Shown here: positions 1 to 5,971 of the stretch, piece after piece
Position numbering within the stretch: position 1 is the first letter of the stretch
How the letters are laid out: each line of letters opens with the position of its first letter
DNA from: Candidatus Zixiibacteriota bacterium
Lineage (GTDB): Bacteria > Zixibacteria > MSB-5A5 > GN15 > PGXB01
Reading direction: 5' to 3'
NCBI GenBank assembly: GCA_020345705.1
Contig: CP070766.1
Span: 1,339,118-1,345,713 of the forward strand
Length of the DNA stretch: 6,596 nt
Position numbers and translations under genes: made by a program
The notes under the pieces: model-generated
Database searches by the model: none
Told to the model about the DNA's origin: nothing
The model's input: the letters and a program-made list of their open reading frames with translations, nothing else

Positions 1-191
1 GCCTTGACGTGTTCAATATCCTAGGGCAGAAAGTGAAGACTTTGGTTGATGCCCCCATGCCGGCCGGCCGGCACACGGTCTCCTGGGACGGCACCGGCAA
101 CGGCGGCCGTCCGGTCGCCAGCGGTATCTACTTCTACCGCCTCAAAGCCTCCAGCTTCGCCGAAACCAGGAAGATGATTTTGCTGAAGTAG
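1..191 (+). CDS. C-terminal end of an exported protein with FlgD-like / T9SS-type sorting tail (5' partial)
   Basis: The reading frame enters at base 3 and ends at TAG 189-191, so only about the last 62 residues are visible. They match the widespread pattern of FlgD Ig-like domains and type IX secretion (por) tails: a strand with FNILGQKVKTL, then AGRHTVSWDGT, a turn with GGRPVASGIYFYRLKA, and a final strand with ETRKMILLK running to the C-terminus. In FCB bacteria such tails end large secreted or surface proteins (peptidases, adhesins, repeat proteins) and serve in export and surface anchoring. What the rest of this protein does cannot be told. GTG at base 9 is an internal codon, not a start. 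The family assignment of the tail is fairly sure; whether it is a true T9SS substrate or only a FlgD-like fold is not, because no secretion genes are visible here. Confidence 0.8.
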   Translation, partial: LDVFNILGQKVKTLVDAPMPAGRHTVSWDGTGNGGRPVASGIYFYRLKASSFAETRKMILLK

Positions 192-207
192 GCTTTCCCA
201 GAAAAAA

Positions 208-235
208 ACACCGGGCCCCAAATAGGGCCCGGTGT
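208..235 (-). terminator. Intrinsic terminator of the ftsB-recO-glyS operon, probably shared by both convergent genes
   Basis: A perfect 10-bp GC-rich stem (209-218 with 225-234, extended by an A-T pair at 208/235) encloses a 6-nt loop. Read on the minus strand, the hairpin is followed directly by seven T residues (the A run at 202-208), a textbook Rho-independent terminator 38 nt past the glyS stop codon. On the plus strand only a poor TGTGTCTATAT stretch follows, so it would stop the left-edge gene less efficiently. Confidence 0.85.
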
Positions 236-272
236 GTCTATATCCGAATTTCAGAAATAAATAAAGGTAGAA

Positions 273-1586
273 TTACTCAACCTTCTCCGCCAGTATATCC
301 CCCAGCTCTGCTATCTTATGGCGGGTTTGTTCCATGCTGTCGCGGTCGCGGATAGTAACCGTCTCATCCTCGGCGGTCTGGCCGTCGATCGTGAAACAGA
401 ACGGCGTGCCGGCCTCGTCCATCCGGGCATAGCGGCGGCCGATAGAACCGCTGACGTCGAAAAAGACCTTGACTCTCTTTTTCAGTTCGTGATAAATCTT
501 CTCGGCCGTCTCCGGCATGCCGTCTCTTTTGACCAGAGGAAACACCGCCGCCTTGATCGGGGCAATCTTTGGCGATAGTCTGAGAACGGTCGGTTTGTCG
601 CCGCGGGAGGGGTCTTCTTCGTAGGCATCTATCAGCACCGTCAGAAGCGTCCGGTCGCAGCCGGCTGAGGTTTCGATGATATAAGGAATAAACTTCTCCT
701 TGAAGCGCTCGTCGCTGTAGCCCTGATCCTTGTTGGTGGCCTTCTGGTGGCGCGAGAGGTCGAAGTCGGTCCGGTTATGGATGCCTTCGAGCTCCTTCCA
801 GCCGAACGGGAATTCGTATTCGACGTCGATCGCCTTCTTGGCATTATGGGCCAGCTCTTTTTTCTCGTGCTCCTGGAAGCGCAGTTTCTCTTTGCGGATA
901 CCCAGCTCCATATACCAGTTCCAGCGCTGCTCTTTCCAGTAGTCGAACCATTTTTCATCCTCGGACGGATGGATAAAATACTGCATTTCCATCTGCTCGA
1001 ACTCGCGGGTACGGAAAATGAAATTGCCGGGGGTGATTTCGTTGCGAAAGGCCTTGCCTATTTGAGCTATACCGAATGGAATCTTCTGCCTCGAGGCGTT
1101 CTTGACGTTAAGAAAATTGACATAGATTCCCTGGGCCGTCTCCGGGCGTAGATAGACCACGGCGCTGTCATCCTCGACCGGCCCCATAAAGGTCTTGAAC
1201 ATCAGATTGAACTGGCGGGCATCGGTCAGAGTCTGGTTGCCGCAGACCGGGCATTTGGTCTTATCCTCGAGATCATCTGCGCGGAAGCGGGACTTGCAGG
1301 TCTTGCAGTCAATCAGCGGGTCGGTGAATTCGGCGACGTGGCCGGAGGTTTTCCACACGTCGGGATGCATCAGAATCGCGGCATCAAGCCCCTCGACATC
1401 ATCGCGGCGGTTGGTCATGGCCTCCCACCAGAAGGTCTTGATATTTCGCTTCAGTTCCGAGCCCAGCGGGCCGTAATCCCAGCATGAATTAAGCCCCCCG
1501 TAGATTTCAGATGATTGGAAAATATACCCCCGCCGCTTGCACAGCGAGACCAGTCGATCCATTTTATCGTTACTTGTTTTTGCCAT
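273..1586 (-). CDS. glyS: Glycyl-tRNA synthetase, single-chain homodimeric (alpha2) type
   Basis: This cytoplasmic class II enzyme charges tRNA-Gly with glycine using ATP. It has 437 residues, close to the roughly 450-460 usual for the bacterial alpha2 form. The N-terminus has the family signature SSEIYGGLNSCWDYGPLG (25-42). C94-x2-C97 and C112-x2-C115 form a zinc-ribbon-like insertion. Motif 2 is FRNEITP (180-186) followed by FRTREFEQMEMQYF (191-204), and motif 3 contains GCDR (309-312). The anticodon-binding domain covers about 345-437. It is the last gene of the operon, starting 10 nt after the recO stop codon, with a terminator downstream. The chosen ATG has AGGAA directly against it with no spacer, which is unusual; Met9 is an alternative start but has no better Shine-Dalgarno sequence. 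The function is nearly certain; the start is less so. It is the archaeal/eukaryotic-like type, not the alpha2-beta2 GlyQ/GlyS type, so glyQS is another name in use. Confidence 0.97.
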   Translation of the reverse strand: MAKTSNDKMDRLVSLCKRRGYIFQSSEIYGGLNSCWDYGPLGSELKRNIKTFWWEAMTNRRDDVEGLDAAILMHPDVWKTSGHVAEFTDPLIDCKTCKSRFRADDLEDKTKCPVCGNQTLTDARQFNLMFKTFMGPVEDDSAVVYLRPETAQGIYVNFLNVKNASRQKIPFGIAQIGKAFRNEITPGNFIFRTREFEQMEMQYFIHPSEDEKWFDYWKEQRWNWYMELGIRKEKLRFQEHEKKELAHNAKKAIDVEYEFPFGWKELEGIHNRTDFDLSRHQKATNKDQGYSDERFKEKFIPYIIETSAGCDRTLLTVLIDAYEEDPSRGDKPTVLRLSPKIAPIKAAVFPLVKRDGMPETAEKIYHELKKRVKVFFDVSGSIGRRYARMDEAGTPFCFTIDGQTAEDETVTIRDRDSMEQTRHKIAELGDILAEKVE

Positions 1587-1596
1587 TTCCTGCTTT

Positions 1597-2400
1597 CTAA
1601 TTCTGAATCTCAGTCTTTTTCAATTTCTCCAGAAATTTCAGCGAGTTCAACTCTCTGGCATCCGTCTGGTATTTCAAAAAACTCGTCAAAAGCTCAAGTA
1701 GTTCCTCAGCTTCACCGAGCCGCAATTTTATCCTGGCCGATTCGGCCAGCGAAGCCGTCTGAAGGCTGTATATCTTATCGAGCCTTTCAGAATGGAGCTT
1801 AATATAATATTCTTCGGGCTTTTGGCAAGTTGAACATACCAGCCCGCCCCGCTCCGGCGAAAAAACATGATACGAAACACCATTGGAATTGGTCAAAGAA
1901 GTATCTCTGCTTTCCTTTCCGCATGAAATACACCCGGCGAAATTGGGCCGATACCCCAGATAGGACAAAAGCTTCAGGAAATAAGCCAGAAAAACCGGGA
2001 TAATAGCCGCCTTCCGCACCTTATCGATCAGGCGTAAATACTGGATCGTCAGGTGGTATAATCCTTCCTGCGGTTCGTCGGCCGGAAGCAGGTCATAGAG
2101 AAGCTCCACCGCCGCCGAAGCGAATGTCAGCCGCCCGAGGGTACCCTCTTTCTCGAATTGGAATATCTCCAACGGCTCGACCTCGGTGATGTATCCCGTT
2201 CCCGATCTTTCGGATTTGAAATAGGCCATTTCGAGCCGGCTGAAAGTCATCAGCCGCCCGCGTTTGGATTTGAGCGATCGGCCGCCGCGATCGACAATCG
2301 ACTGCCGGCCAGCATTGTCGGTGAAAATGGTGACGATTTTTGAGTGCTCTTTCCAGTTGACCGATTTGAGGACGATGCCTTCGGATTTAACTTGCGGCAT
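1597..2400 (-). CDS. recO: DNA repair protein RecO
   Basis: RecO works with RecR (and RecF) to load RecA onto SSB-coated single-stranded DNA and to anneal strands during gap repair. The 267-residue length is normal. The N-terminus has the OB-fold entry pattern EGIVLKS (7-13), then HSKIVTIFT (19-27) and GGRSLKSKRG (39-48). A helical middle follows. A zinc-finger-like site is made of C157-x2-C160 and C189-x2-C192. The end carries the typical LNSLKFLEKL (251-260). It lies 6 nt after the ftsB stop codon and 10 nt before glyS, so it is co-transcribed. No Shine-Dalgarno sequence is visible before the ATG (the preceding bases read CGTTCC), so translation may depend on coupling to ftsB. The start is supported by the conserved RecO N-terminus beginning a few residues in. 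The identification is strong from the combined OB, zinc and C-terminal signatures. Confidence 0.93.
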   Translation of the reverse strand: MPQVKSEGIVLKSVNWKEHSKIVTIFTDNAGRQSIVDRGGRSLKSKRGRLMTFSRLEMAYFKSERSGTGYITEVEPLEIFQFEKEGTLGRLTFASAAVELLYDLLPADEPQEGLYHLTIQYLRLIDKVRKAAIIPVFLAYFLKLLSYLGYRPNFAGCISCGKESRDTSLTNSNGVSYHVFSPERGGLVCSTCQKPEEYYIKLHSERLDKIYSLQTASLAESARIKLRLGEAEELLELLTSFLKYQTDARELNSLKFLEKLKKTEIQN

Positions 2401-2406
2401 GGAACG

Positions 2407-2763
2407 CTATTGTTTGAAGCGATAGATCACTTCACCCGGCTTTGAGAAAAAGTGTTTGGTTCGGGCGATGTATTCGATATATGTCATGTCGTTTCGAAGA
2501 CGTTTAGCCGTTAGTTCGGCATCGACAAGCCTCACCAGAAGATAGTGATTCTGCTCGGCCAGACGGTGTTTCTGGACATGAAGTTTGGCGATTCGGACGA
2601 ACCCATAAGTCCCGCTGAAAAAGGAGTAGAGTAGAAACAGTCCAATAAAGATTATTAATCCCAGAAGTAGTTTTCTCCTGGCCCGGGCATCGGTGTTTGA
2701 CAGCCGCTTGACGACGTTCTGTCTGAGCGGCTCCAGTAGCGATTTTCGTTTGTTGCGTTTCAT
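2407..2763 (-). CDS. ftsB: FtsB/DivIC-family septum formation initiator
   Basis: This is a small bitopic membrane protein of the divisome that, in known members, pairs with FtsL and FtsQ/DivIB to activate septal peptidoglycan synthesis. The 118 residues hold a basic cytoplasmic tail (1-30), one membrane helix (about 31-50), and a predicted coiled coil (about 57-95) that would lie in the periplasm. The family's closing motif follows: IEYIARTKHFFSKPGEVIYRF pattern at 96-116, with conserved IA and KPGEVIYRF. The N-terminal tail is longer than in enteric FtsB and closer to DivIC, so the choice between those names is arbitrary. It is the first gene of the ftsB-recO-glyS operon. No strong Shine-Dalgarno sequence precedes the ATG; only a weak GGCGG is present. 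No other Met lies upstream of the basic tail. The family is clear; the symbol is by analogy. Confidence 0.85.
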   Translation of the reverse strand: MKRNKRKSLLEPLRQNVVKRLSNTDARARRKLLLGLIIFIGLFLLYSFFSGTYGFVRIAKLHVQKHRLAEQNHYLLVRLVDAELTAKRLRNDMTYIEYIARTKHFFSKPGEVIYRFKQ

Positions 2764-2807
2764 GGTAGCAGGCCGCCAATCCCCTCTATTTCCAGCTCAG
2801 GCCTTTT

Positions 2808-2836
2808 AGCATATTTATTTCATAAAGCTAATGCAA
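2808..2836 (-). promoter_or_regulatory. Candidate sigma70-type promoter for the ftsB-recO-glyS operon
   Basis: On the minus strand, TTGCAT (2836-2831) and TATGCT (2813-2808) are separated by exactly 17 nt in an AT-rich stretch, predicting a start near 2801 and a 5' leader of about 38 nt before the ftsB ATG. The hexamers match consensus at only 3 and 4 of 6 positions, so this is a weak call resting mainly on spacing and location. Confidence 0.35.
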
Positions 2837-2916
2837 CAAGAATTTTTCCTGCCGGATTGGCTTTCCGTTATGTAATGAGATTGCCACGTAAAGCACGATA
2901 GAATCCTCAAAAATCC

Positions 2917-2982
2917 GGTGGCTCAGACATTCCTGTCTGACTTGCTTCATCCAACGCCGCAGACAGGAATGTCTGCGCCACC
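2917..2982. repeat. Inverted repeat with two self-palindromic 24-nt arms (dispersed-repeat type)
   Basis: The arm at 2917-2940 and the reverse complement of 2959-2982 agree at 22 of 24 positions, with an 18-nt spacer between. Each arm is itself a hairpin: CAGACA-TTCC-TGTCTG, with a 6-bp stem and 4-nt loop. The sequence can therefore form one long stem or two small ones on either strand. It lies between the divergent ftsB and DUF6125-like genes and has no coding support. The structure is seen directly. That it belongs to a genome-wide dispersed family is an inference from its resemblance to REP-like intergenic elements. Confidence 0.85.
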
Positions 2983-3029
2983 AGTAAAGATGCCAAAGCG
3001 AGTAGGCGCGGTAGAAAATGCCGAAGATT

Positions 3030-3115
3030 CATTCCCCTCTCTAGAGAGGGGTGGCCGAAGGCCGGGGTGTGTCGCGCTGGATTTGCGCACCCCTAAATTC
3101 CCTCTCAAGACGGGA
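3030..3115. repeat. Composite palindromic intergenic element (degenerate inverted pair)
   Basis: The left half contains a perfect 18-nt palindrome, CCCCTCTCTAGAGAGGGG (3034-3051), then a GGCC-GAA-GGCC hairpin (3053-3063), then GGGGTG (3064-3069). The right half (3088-3115), read in reverse complement, repeats the same order: TCCCGTCTTGAGAGGGA, then AATTTA in place of the small hairpin, then GGGGTG. GGGGTG 3064-3069 pairs with CACCCC 3088-3093 around an 18-nt centre, so the whole element is a nested inverted repeat. The rest of the 2764-3231 gap shows nothing else I can support apart from the other repeat, the weak promoter and the Shine-Dalgarno sequence at its right end. Confidence 0.75.
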
Positions 3116-3231
3116 CTTTTCTTTTCATCACCCCCTGGACAAAAAGCCACATTTTAGGTTGATTCTGTGGATATTTTTGGTAGCTTCATTCTGGAATCAG
3201 GCGCGAATTAGGACGAAACAAAGGTGACGAT

Positions 3232-3750
3232 ATGCCCATTGATCATTTGAAAGATCTCCCGAAGGAGATGCTCCTGGGGATGCTTGAGGATTTCGCTAAG
3301 AACTGGCTGGCTCATGACGGGCTCTGGTTCCAGGCGGTTGAAAACGAATGCGGCATAGACACGGCTATCAAGCTCGACGCCGAAGCCTGGGAGAAATTCA
3401 CCAAAATCGAGGCCGGCCGGGTTATGGTCCGGCATGACCTTCCCGACTACGGAGGTCTCGAGGCTCTCAAGAAGGCGCTCTTCTTGAGGCTCTATTCCGT
3501 TCTGAACAGGCAGGTCATCACCGAGGAAACCGAAAATTCGTTCGTTTTCAAGATGGTGGACTGCCGTGTGCAGTCGGCTCGCAGACGGAGAAACCTGCCC
3601 CTTTTTCCGTGCAAACCGGTCGGTGTCGTCGAATACGCCTGTTTCGCCAAGACCATCGACCCGCGGATCAAAACCGAATGTATCGCCTGCCCACCCGATG
3701 AAAACGACCGTGATTTCTATTGCGGCTGGAAATTCACACTGGAGGAGTAG
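3232..3750 (+). CDS. DUF6125-like Cys-rich protein of unknown function
   Basis: A 172-residue soluble protein with no signal peptide or membrane segment. The N-terminal half is helical and contains LLEDFAKNWLAHDGLWF-like residues (about 14-33; M17 is in the place of the first E), then AVENECGIDTAIKLD and FTKIEA (56-61). The C-terminal half carries the recognisable block VDCRVQSARRRR (109-120), LPLFPCK (122-128), IDPRIKTECIACPPD (142-156) and FYCGWKF (162-168). Cysteines lie at 40, 111, 127, 137, 150, 153 and 164. From memory this pattern fits the DUF6125 family, whose members keep the same Asp-Cys, PCK, C-x2-CPPD and C-x-W-x-F features. No activity is known to me. The Cys arrangement recalls metal-binding proteins and distantly the L-2-amino-thiazoline-4-carboxylate hydrolase group. 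AAGGTGA at 3221-3227, 4 nt before the ATG, fixes the start. It is divergent from ftsB; a 90-nt gap precedes the next gene. Confidence 0.75.
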   Translation: MPIDHLKDLPKEMLLGMLEDFAKNWLAHDGLWFQAVENECGIDTAIKLDAEAWEKFTKIEAGRVMVRHDLPDYGGLEALKKALFLRLYSVLNRQVITEETENSFVFKMVDCRVQSARRRRNLPLFPCKPVGVVEYACFAKTIDPRIKTECIACPPDENDRDFYCGWKFTLEE

Positions 3751-3840
3751 GTCTGCGGCTGTTCACGACCGCTATCAAATGGAACAATCTCCAACACCGG
3801 CGGTCTAATCTGCAAAACCTCATTTGGGGAGGGACTTAAG

Positions 3841-4938
3841 ATGAAACGCTTTGCTGCTTTTCTACTGGCGGCTGTCACGCTTGGGGCAGCATTCGCCCCG
3901 GCCCAGGACACTCTTTTCACCAGAAGCGATACCGTCGGCTATCGCTGTGGGGAGAATGAGGGGACTTTCACATTCAGCGAAATGAACGACGGCGACACGC
4001 TTAATATCAAGCTCGACTGTGAGCTGGTCTTCCTTTCCGACTGCGACACCCTCGTCACCCGATACAGCCGAGAGCCGGCCGACGTCGTCATCGTTTCGAA
4101 GGCCGATACCCTGTCGCTGAAAGTGATATATGCCGTGAGAAAAATTGATTTCCTGCGGCAATATCCCGATTTCGGAACCACCCCGGCCGAGGATGCGCCG
4201 CAGTTTTATTACGCCGACCCGGCCGACTCACTCTTGGATGAACTCAGAGCCAGATACAATCTCGATAGCGTCGCAGGTACCGGCTCGGAAACGGAGAAAA
4301 TAATCAACCTTATGAGGTGGGCGCATCACATCGTCAAACATGACGGTGGCTCGACCAACCCTAAGCCGAAAAACGCCCTTAATCTGATCTCAGTCTGTGA
4401 AAAAGAAAATCGCGGCGTCAACTGCCGGATGATCGCAACGATTTTGAATGAAGCTTACCTCGCTATGGACTTCAAATCGCGACACGTCACCTGCATGCCT
4501 ATCGAGAAAGAGTTCGCCGACTGCCACGTCGTCAACATGGTTTTCTCCGAGACCCTCGGCAAATGGCTGTGCATGGACCCCACCTTTGAAGGCTACCTCA
4601 TGGACAAAGACGGCACTCTGGTCGGAATCTCCGAGGTCAGGCAGATGCTGATAGAAAGCGAACCTCTGCTTATCAGTGATAACGTAAACTGGAATGGCGA
4701 GGCCTATGACAGGAGCGCCTACAAGAATTATCTGACTAAAAATCTCTTCCGATTTTTCTGCCCCCTTGGAAGTGAGCCCGGATACGAATCTAACGATGGC
4801 AATCTGGCTTGGGTTTATCTCAATCCGGCCGGCTATGATTCGGAGAAAGCCGGCACGGCCGACACGACTGGCTCCGAGGATAGCCTTCGCGTTGATTACT
4901 ATACCGATGACGCCGATTATTTCTGGACCGAGCCCTGA
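3841..4938 (+). CDS. Secreted transglutaminase-like (cysteine protease fold) protein
   Basis: The 365-residue protein starts with a Sec signal peptide (MKRF, hydrophobic 4-19, likely cut after A21 in FAPA|QD), so it acts in the periplasm or outside. Residues 22-145 form a Cys-containing, probably beta-rich region that I do not recognise. The transglutaminase-like core spans about 150-255: a helix with IINLMRWAHHIV, then RGVNCRM with the presumed nucleophile C195, DCHVVN with H229, and LCMDPTF with D246. That Cys-His-Asp order and spacing is the family's catalytic triad, so it should be active as a peptidase, amidase or cross-linking enzyme; the substrate cannot be told. The mature chain has nine Cys. 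The C-terminus is acidic and Tyr-rich. GGAGG at 3828-3832, 8 nt before the ATG, supports the start. Neighbouring genes give no pathway hint. Confidence 0.85.
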   Translation: MKRFAAFLLAAVTLGAAFAPAQDTLFTRSDTVGYRCGENEGTFTFSEMNDGDTLNIKLDCELVFLSDCDTLVTRYSREPADVVIVSKADTLSLKVIYAVRKIDFLRQYPDFGTTPAEDAPQFYYADPADSLLDELRARYNLDSVAGTGSETEKIINLMRWAHHIVKHDGGSTNPKPKNALNLISVCEKENRGVNCRMIATILNEAYLAMDFKSRHVTCMPIEKEFADCHVVNMVFSETLGKWLCMDPTFEGYLMDKDGTLVGISEVRQMLIESEPLLISDNVNWNGEAYDRSAYKNYLTKNLFRFFCPLGSEPGYESNDGNLAWVYLNPAGYDSEKAGTADTTGSEDSLRVDYYTDDADYFWTEP

Positions 4939-5031
4939 GTCTCGATTCTATCCACCGCTCCGGTCAGGATTCCTGTTGATGAAAAGCGACCCTATTACGT
5001 CCTTCCATTTTGGAGCTGACCGGTTGACATG

Positions 5032-5037
5032 GGAGGA
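5032..5037 (+). promoter_or_regulatory. Shine-Dalgarno site that fixes the lipoprotein start at 5045
   Basis: GGAGGA lies 7 nt before ATG 5045, and the codons after that ATG encode a signal peptide. The same frame is open upstream to 4766, but that part overlaps the transglutaminase-like gene and lacks coding character. Confidence 0.8.
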
Positions 5038-5044
5038 TTTGGTT

Positions 5045-5470
5045 ATGAAGAGAATCGAATTTTTGATCGCTCTTGCCCTTGCGTCCTGCCTGATTCTTTC
5101 GATACAGTGCGGTGACAAAGGGACTGAGCCTAAACCACCATCCGGGCTGGTCGGCACTTGGCAGTGGGTGGTCTCCTGCGGCGGCTTTGCCTATCAGTGC
5201 TATTATGCCGACAGCGTCGATTACACCAGACTTATCACCTTCCGGGCCGACTCGACCTATATCGAAACCATTGACAACGCCACTGTTTTTTCAGGGAGAT
5301 TCAGCGTCGTCCGAAAGGAAATCTGGGGCAGCGACACGGCCAATGTCCTAGTGATCGAAGGCTATAACTTTGAGCTGATAATTGACAGCCTGACCATCAC
5401 GACTCTTGTCCTGACCGATCACTGCTATGACTGCTTTGTTGGCACTTATTATCGCCTCTTTCCGATATGA
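5045..5470 (+). CDS. Small putative lipoprotein with lipocalin-like pattern
   Basis: 141 residues. The N-terminus MKRIEFLIALALASCLILSIQCGDK is an export signal with two candidate lipidation cysteines. LAS-C15 fits the lipobox better. LSIQ-C22 fits the layout better, since the polar linker GDKGTEPKPP follows at once and CGDKGTEP-like starts are common in FCB lipoproteins. The mature part begins GLVGTWQWV (34-42), then SCGG, a strand with LITFRADSTYIE (63-74), SGRFSV (83-88), and ends with DHCYDC (125-130) and GTYYRL (133-138). That alternation resembles small lipocalin-like proteins of Bacteroidota and relatives, which are of unknown ligand. The likely place is the outer membrane or the periplasm-facing surface. 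It lies 106 nt after the transglutaminase-like gene and 36 nt before the AHSA1-like gene, so a shared transcript with the latter is possible. Lipoprotein status is likely; the fold is tentative. Confidence 0.65.
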   Translation: MKRIEFLIALALASCLILSIQCGDKGTEPKPPSGLVGTWQWVVSCGGFAYQCYYADSVDYTRLITFRADSTYIETIDNATVFSGRFSVVRKEIWGSDTANVLVIEGYNFELIIDSLTITTLVLTDHCYDCFVGTYYRLFPI

Positions 5471-5506
5471 TATATTTGTTGCCTGCGAATATATGGGGGT
5501 GAACTA

Positions 5507-5971
5507 ATGAGCGAACCATTCGGCAAAAACATCAAGCATCAGACCTTCATCGCCGCCCCGCCCGAGAAGGTCTACGACATTATCGCGTCGGCCAGGGGGT
5601 GGGATTCATTCTTCACATCCGGGATGGAGCTCGAGGCTAAACCCGGCGGGAAAATGGTCTGGCGCTGGAAGAACTGGGGGCCGAATTTCTATACTACCGA
5701 TGCCGAGGCGAAAGTTGTCCGAGCCGAACGCCCGACGGTATTCGCCTTCGAGTGGTATCCGGTCGGGAAGGATAACCCGACGACAGTCGAGTTCCAGCTC
5801 GAATCCAAGCACGGCGGGACGATTGTCCGGCTGACCGAATCGGGCTATCCCGACACACCCCAAGCCCGCGAGATGATACTCGAATGCGCCGCCGGCTGGG
5901 GTGAAGCGCTGGCCCTTCTGAAGTTCTATATCGAGCTTGGGACGGTATATACTCAACCGGGGACAGACTGA
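5507..5971 (+). CDS. AHSA1-type SRPBCC (START-like) domain protein
   Basis: A 154-residue single-domain cytoplasmic protein with no signal peptide. The N-terminal strand-helix reads FIAAPPEKVYDII (14-26), the usual opening of the SRPBCC helix-grip fold. It is followed by GWDSFFTSGMELEAKPGGKMVWRW (31-54), then AKVVRAERPTVFAFEWYP (68-85), strands with TTVEFQLE and GTIVRLTESGY (104-114), and the closing helix CAAGWGEALALLKFYIE (126-142). This matches the family of activator-of-Hsp90-ATPase homologues (AHSA1 domain). In bacteria these are mostly small-ligand binding proteins of unknown role; the Hsp90 link is by name only. A strong GGGGGTGA sits at 5495-5502, 4 nt before the ATG. No terminator follows in the 116-nt gap to the next gene. 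Confidence 0.85.
   Translation: MSEPFGKNIKHQTFIAAPPEKVYDIIASARGWDSFFTSGMELEAKPGGKMVWRWKNWGPNFYTTDAEAKVVRAERPTVFAFEWYPVGKDNPTTVEFQLESKHGGTIVRLTESGYPDTPQAREMILECAAGWGEALALLKFYIELGTVYTQPGTD

Noticed and set aside
641..958. Minus-strand open frame of 105 codons inside glyS
   Set aside because: It is an out-of-frame shadow of glyS with a Ser/Arg/Thr-rich translation.
747..1151. Plus-strand open frame of 134 codons opposite glyS
   Set aside because: It is an antisense shadow of a strongly conserved gene, with no initiation signal.
2917..3115. Possible CRISPR-like array, suggested by repeats with spacers
   Set aside because: There are only two copies of each unit, in inverted rather than direct orientation, with no regular spacers and no cas genes.
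2918..3157. 79-codon plus-strand open frame across the intergenic repeats
   Set aside because: The codons are made of the palindromic repeats themselves. There is no Shine-Dalgarno sequence or recognisable domain, and the reverse strand is equally open.
4960..5023. 8-bp inverted repeat CCGGTCAG / CTGACCGG around 48 nt, between the transglutaminase-like gene and the lipoprotein gene
   Set aside because: It has a short stem, a long loop and no T tract. It could be chance and does not support a terminator or operator call.
5024..5029. Perfect TTGACA hexamer before the lipoprotein gene
   Set aside because: A -10 box at the usual distance would fall inside the coding sequence (about 5047-5052, GAAGAG), which is no match.
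4766..5044. Upstream in-frame extension of the lipoprotein gene starting at 4766
   Set aside because: It overlaps the transglutaminase-like gene and reads as low-complexity shadow. A good Shine-Dalgarno sequence and a signal peptide begin at 5045.
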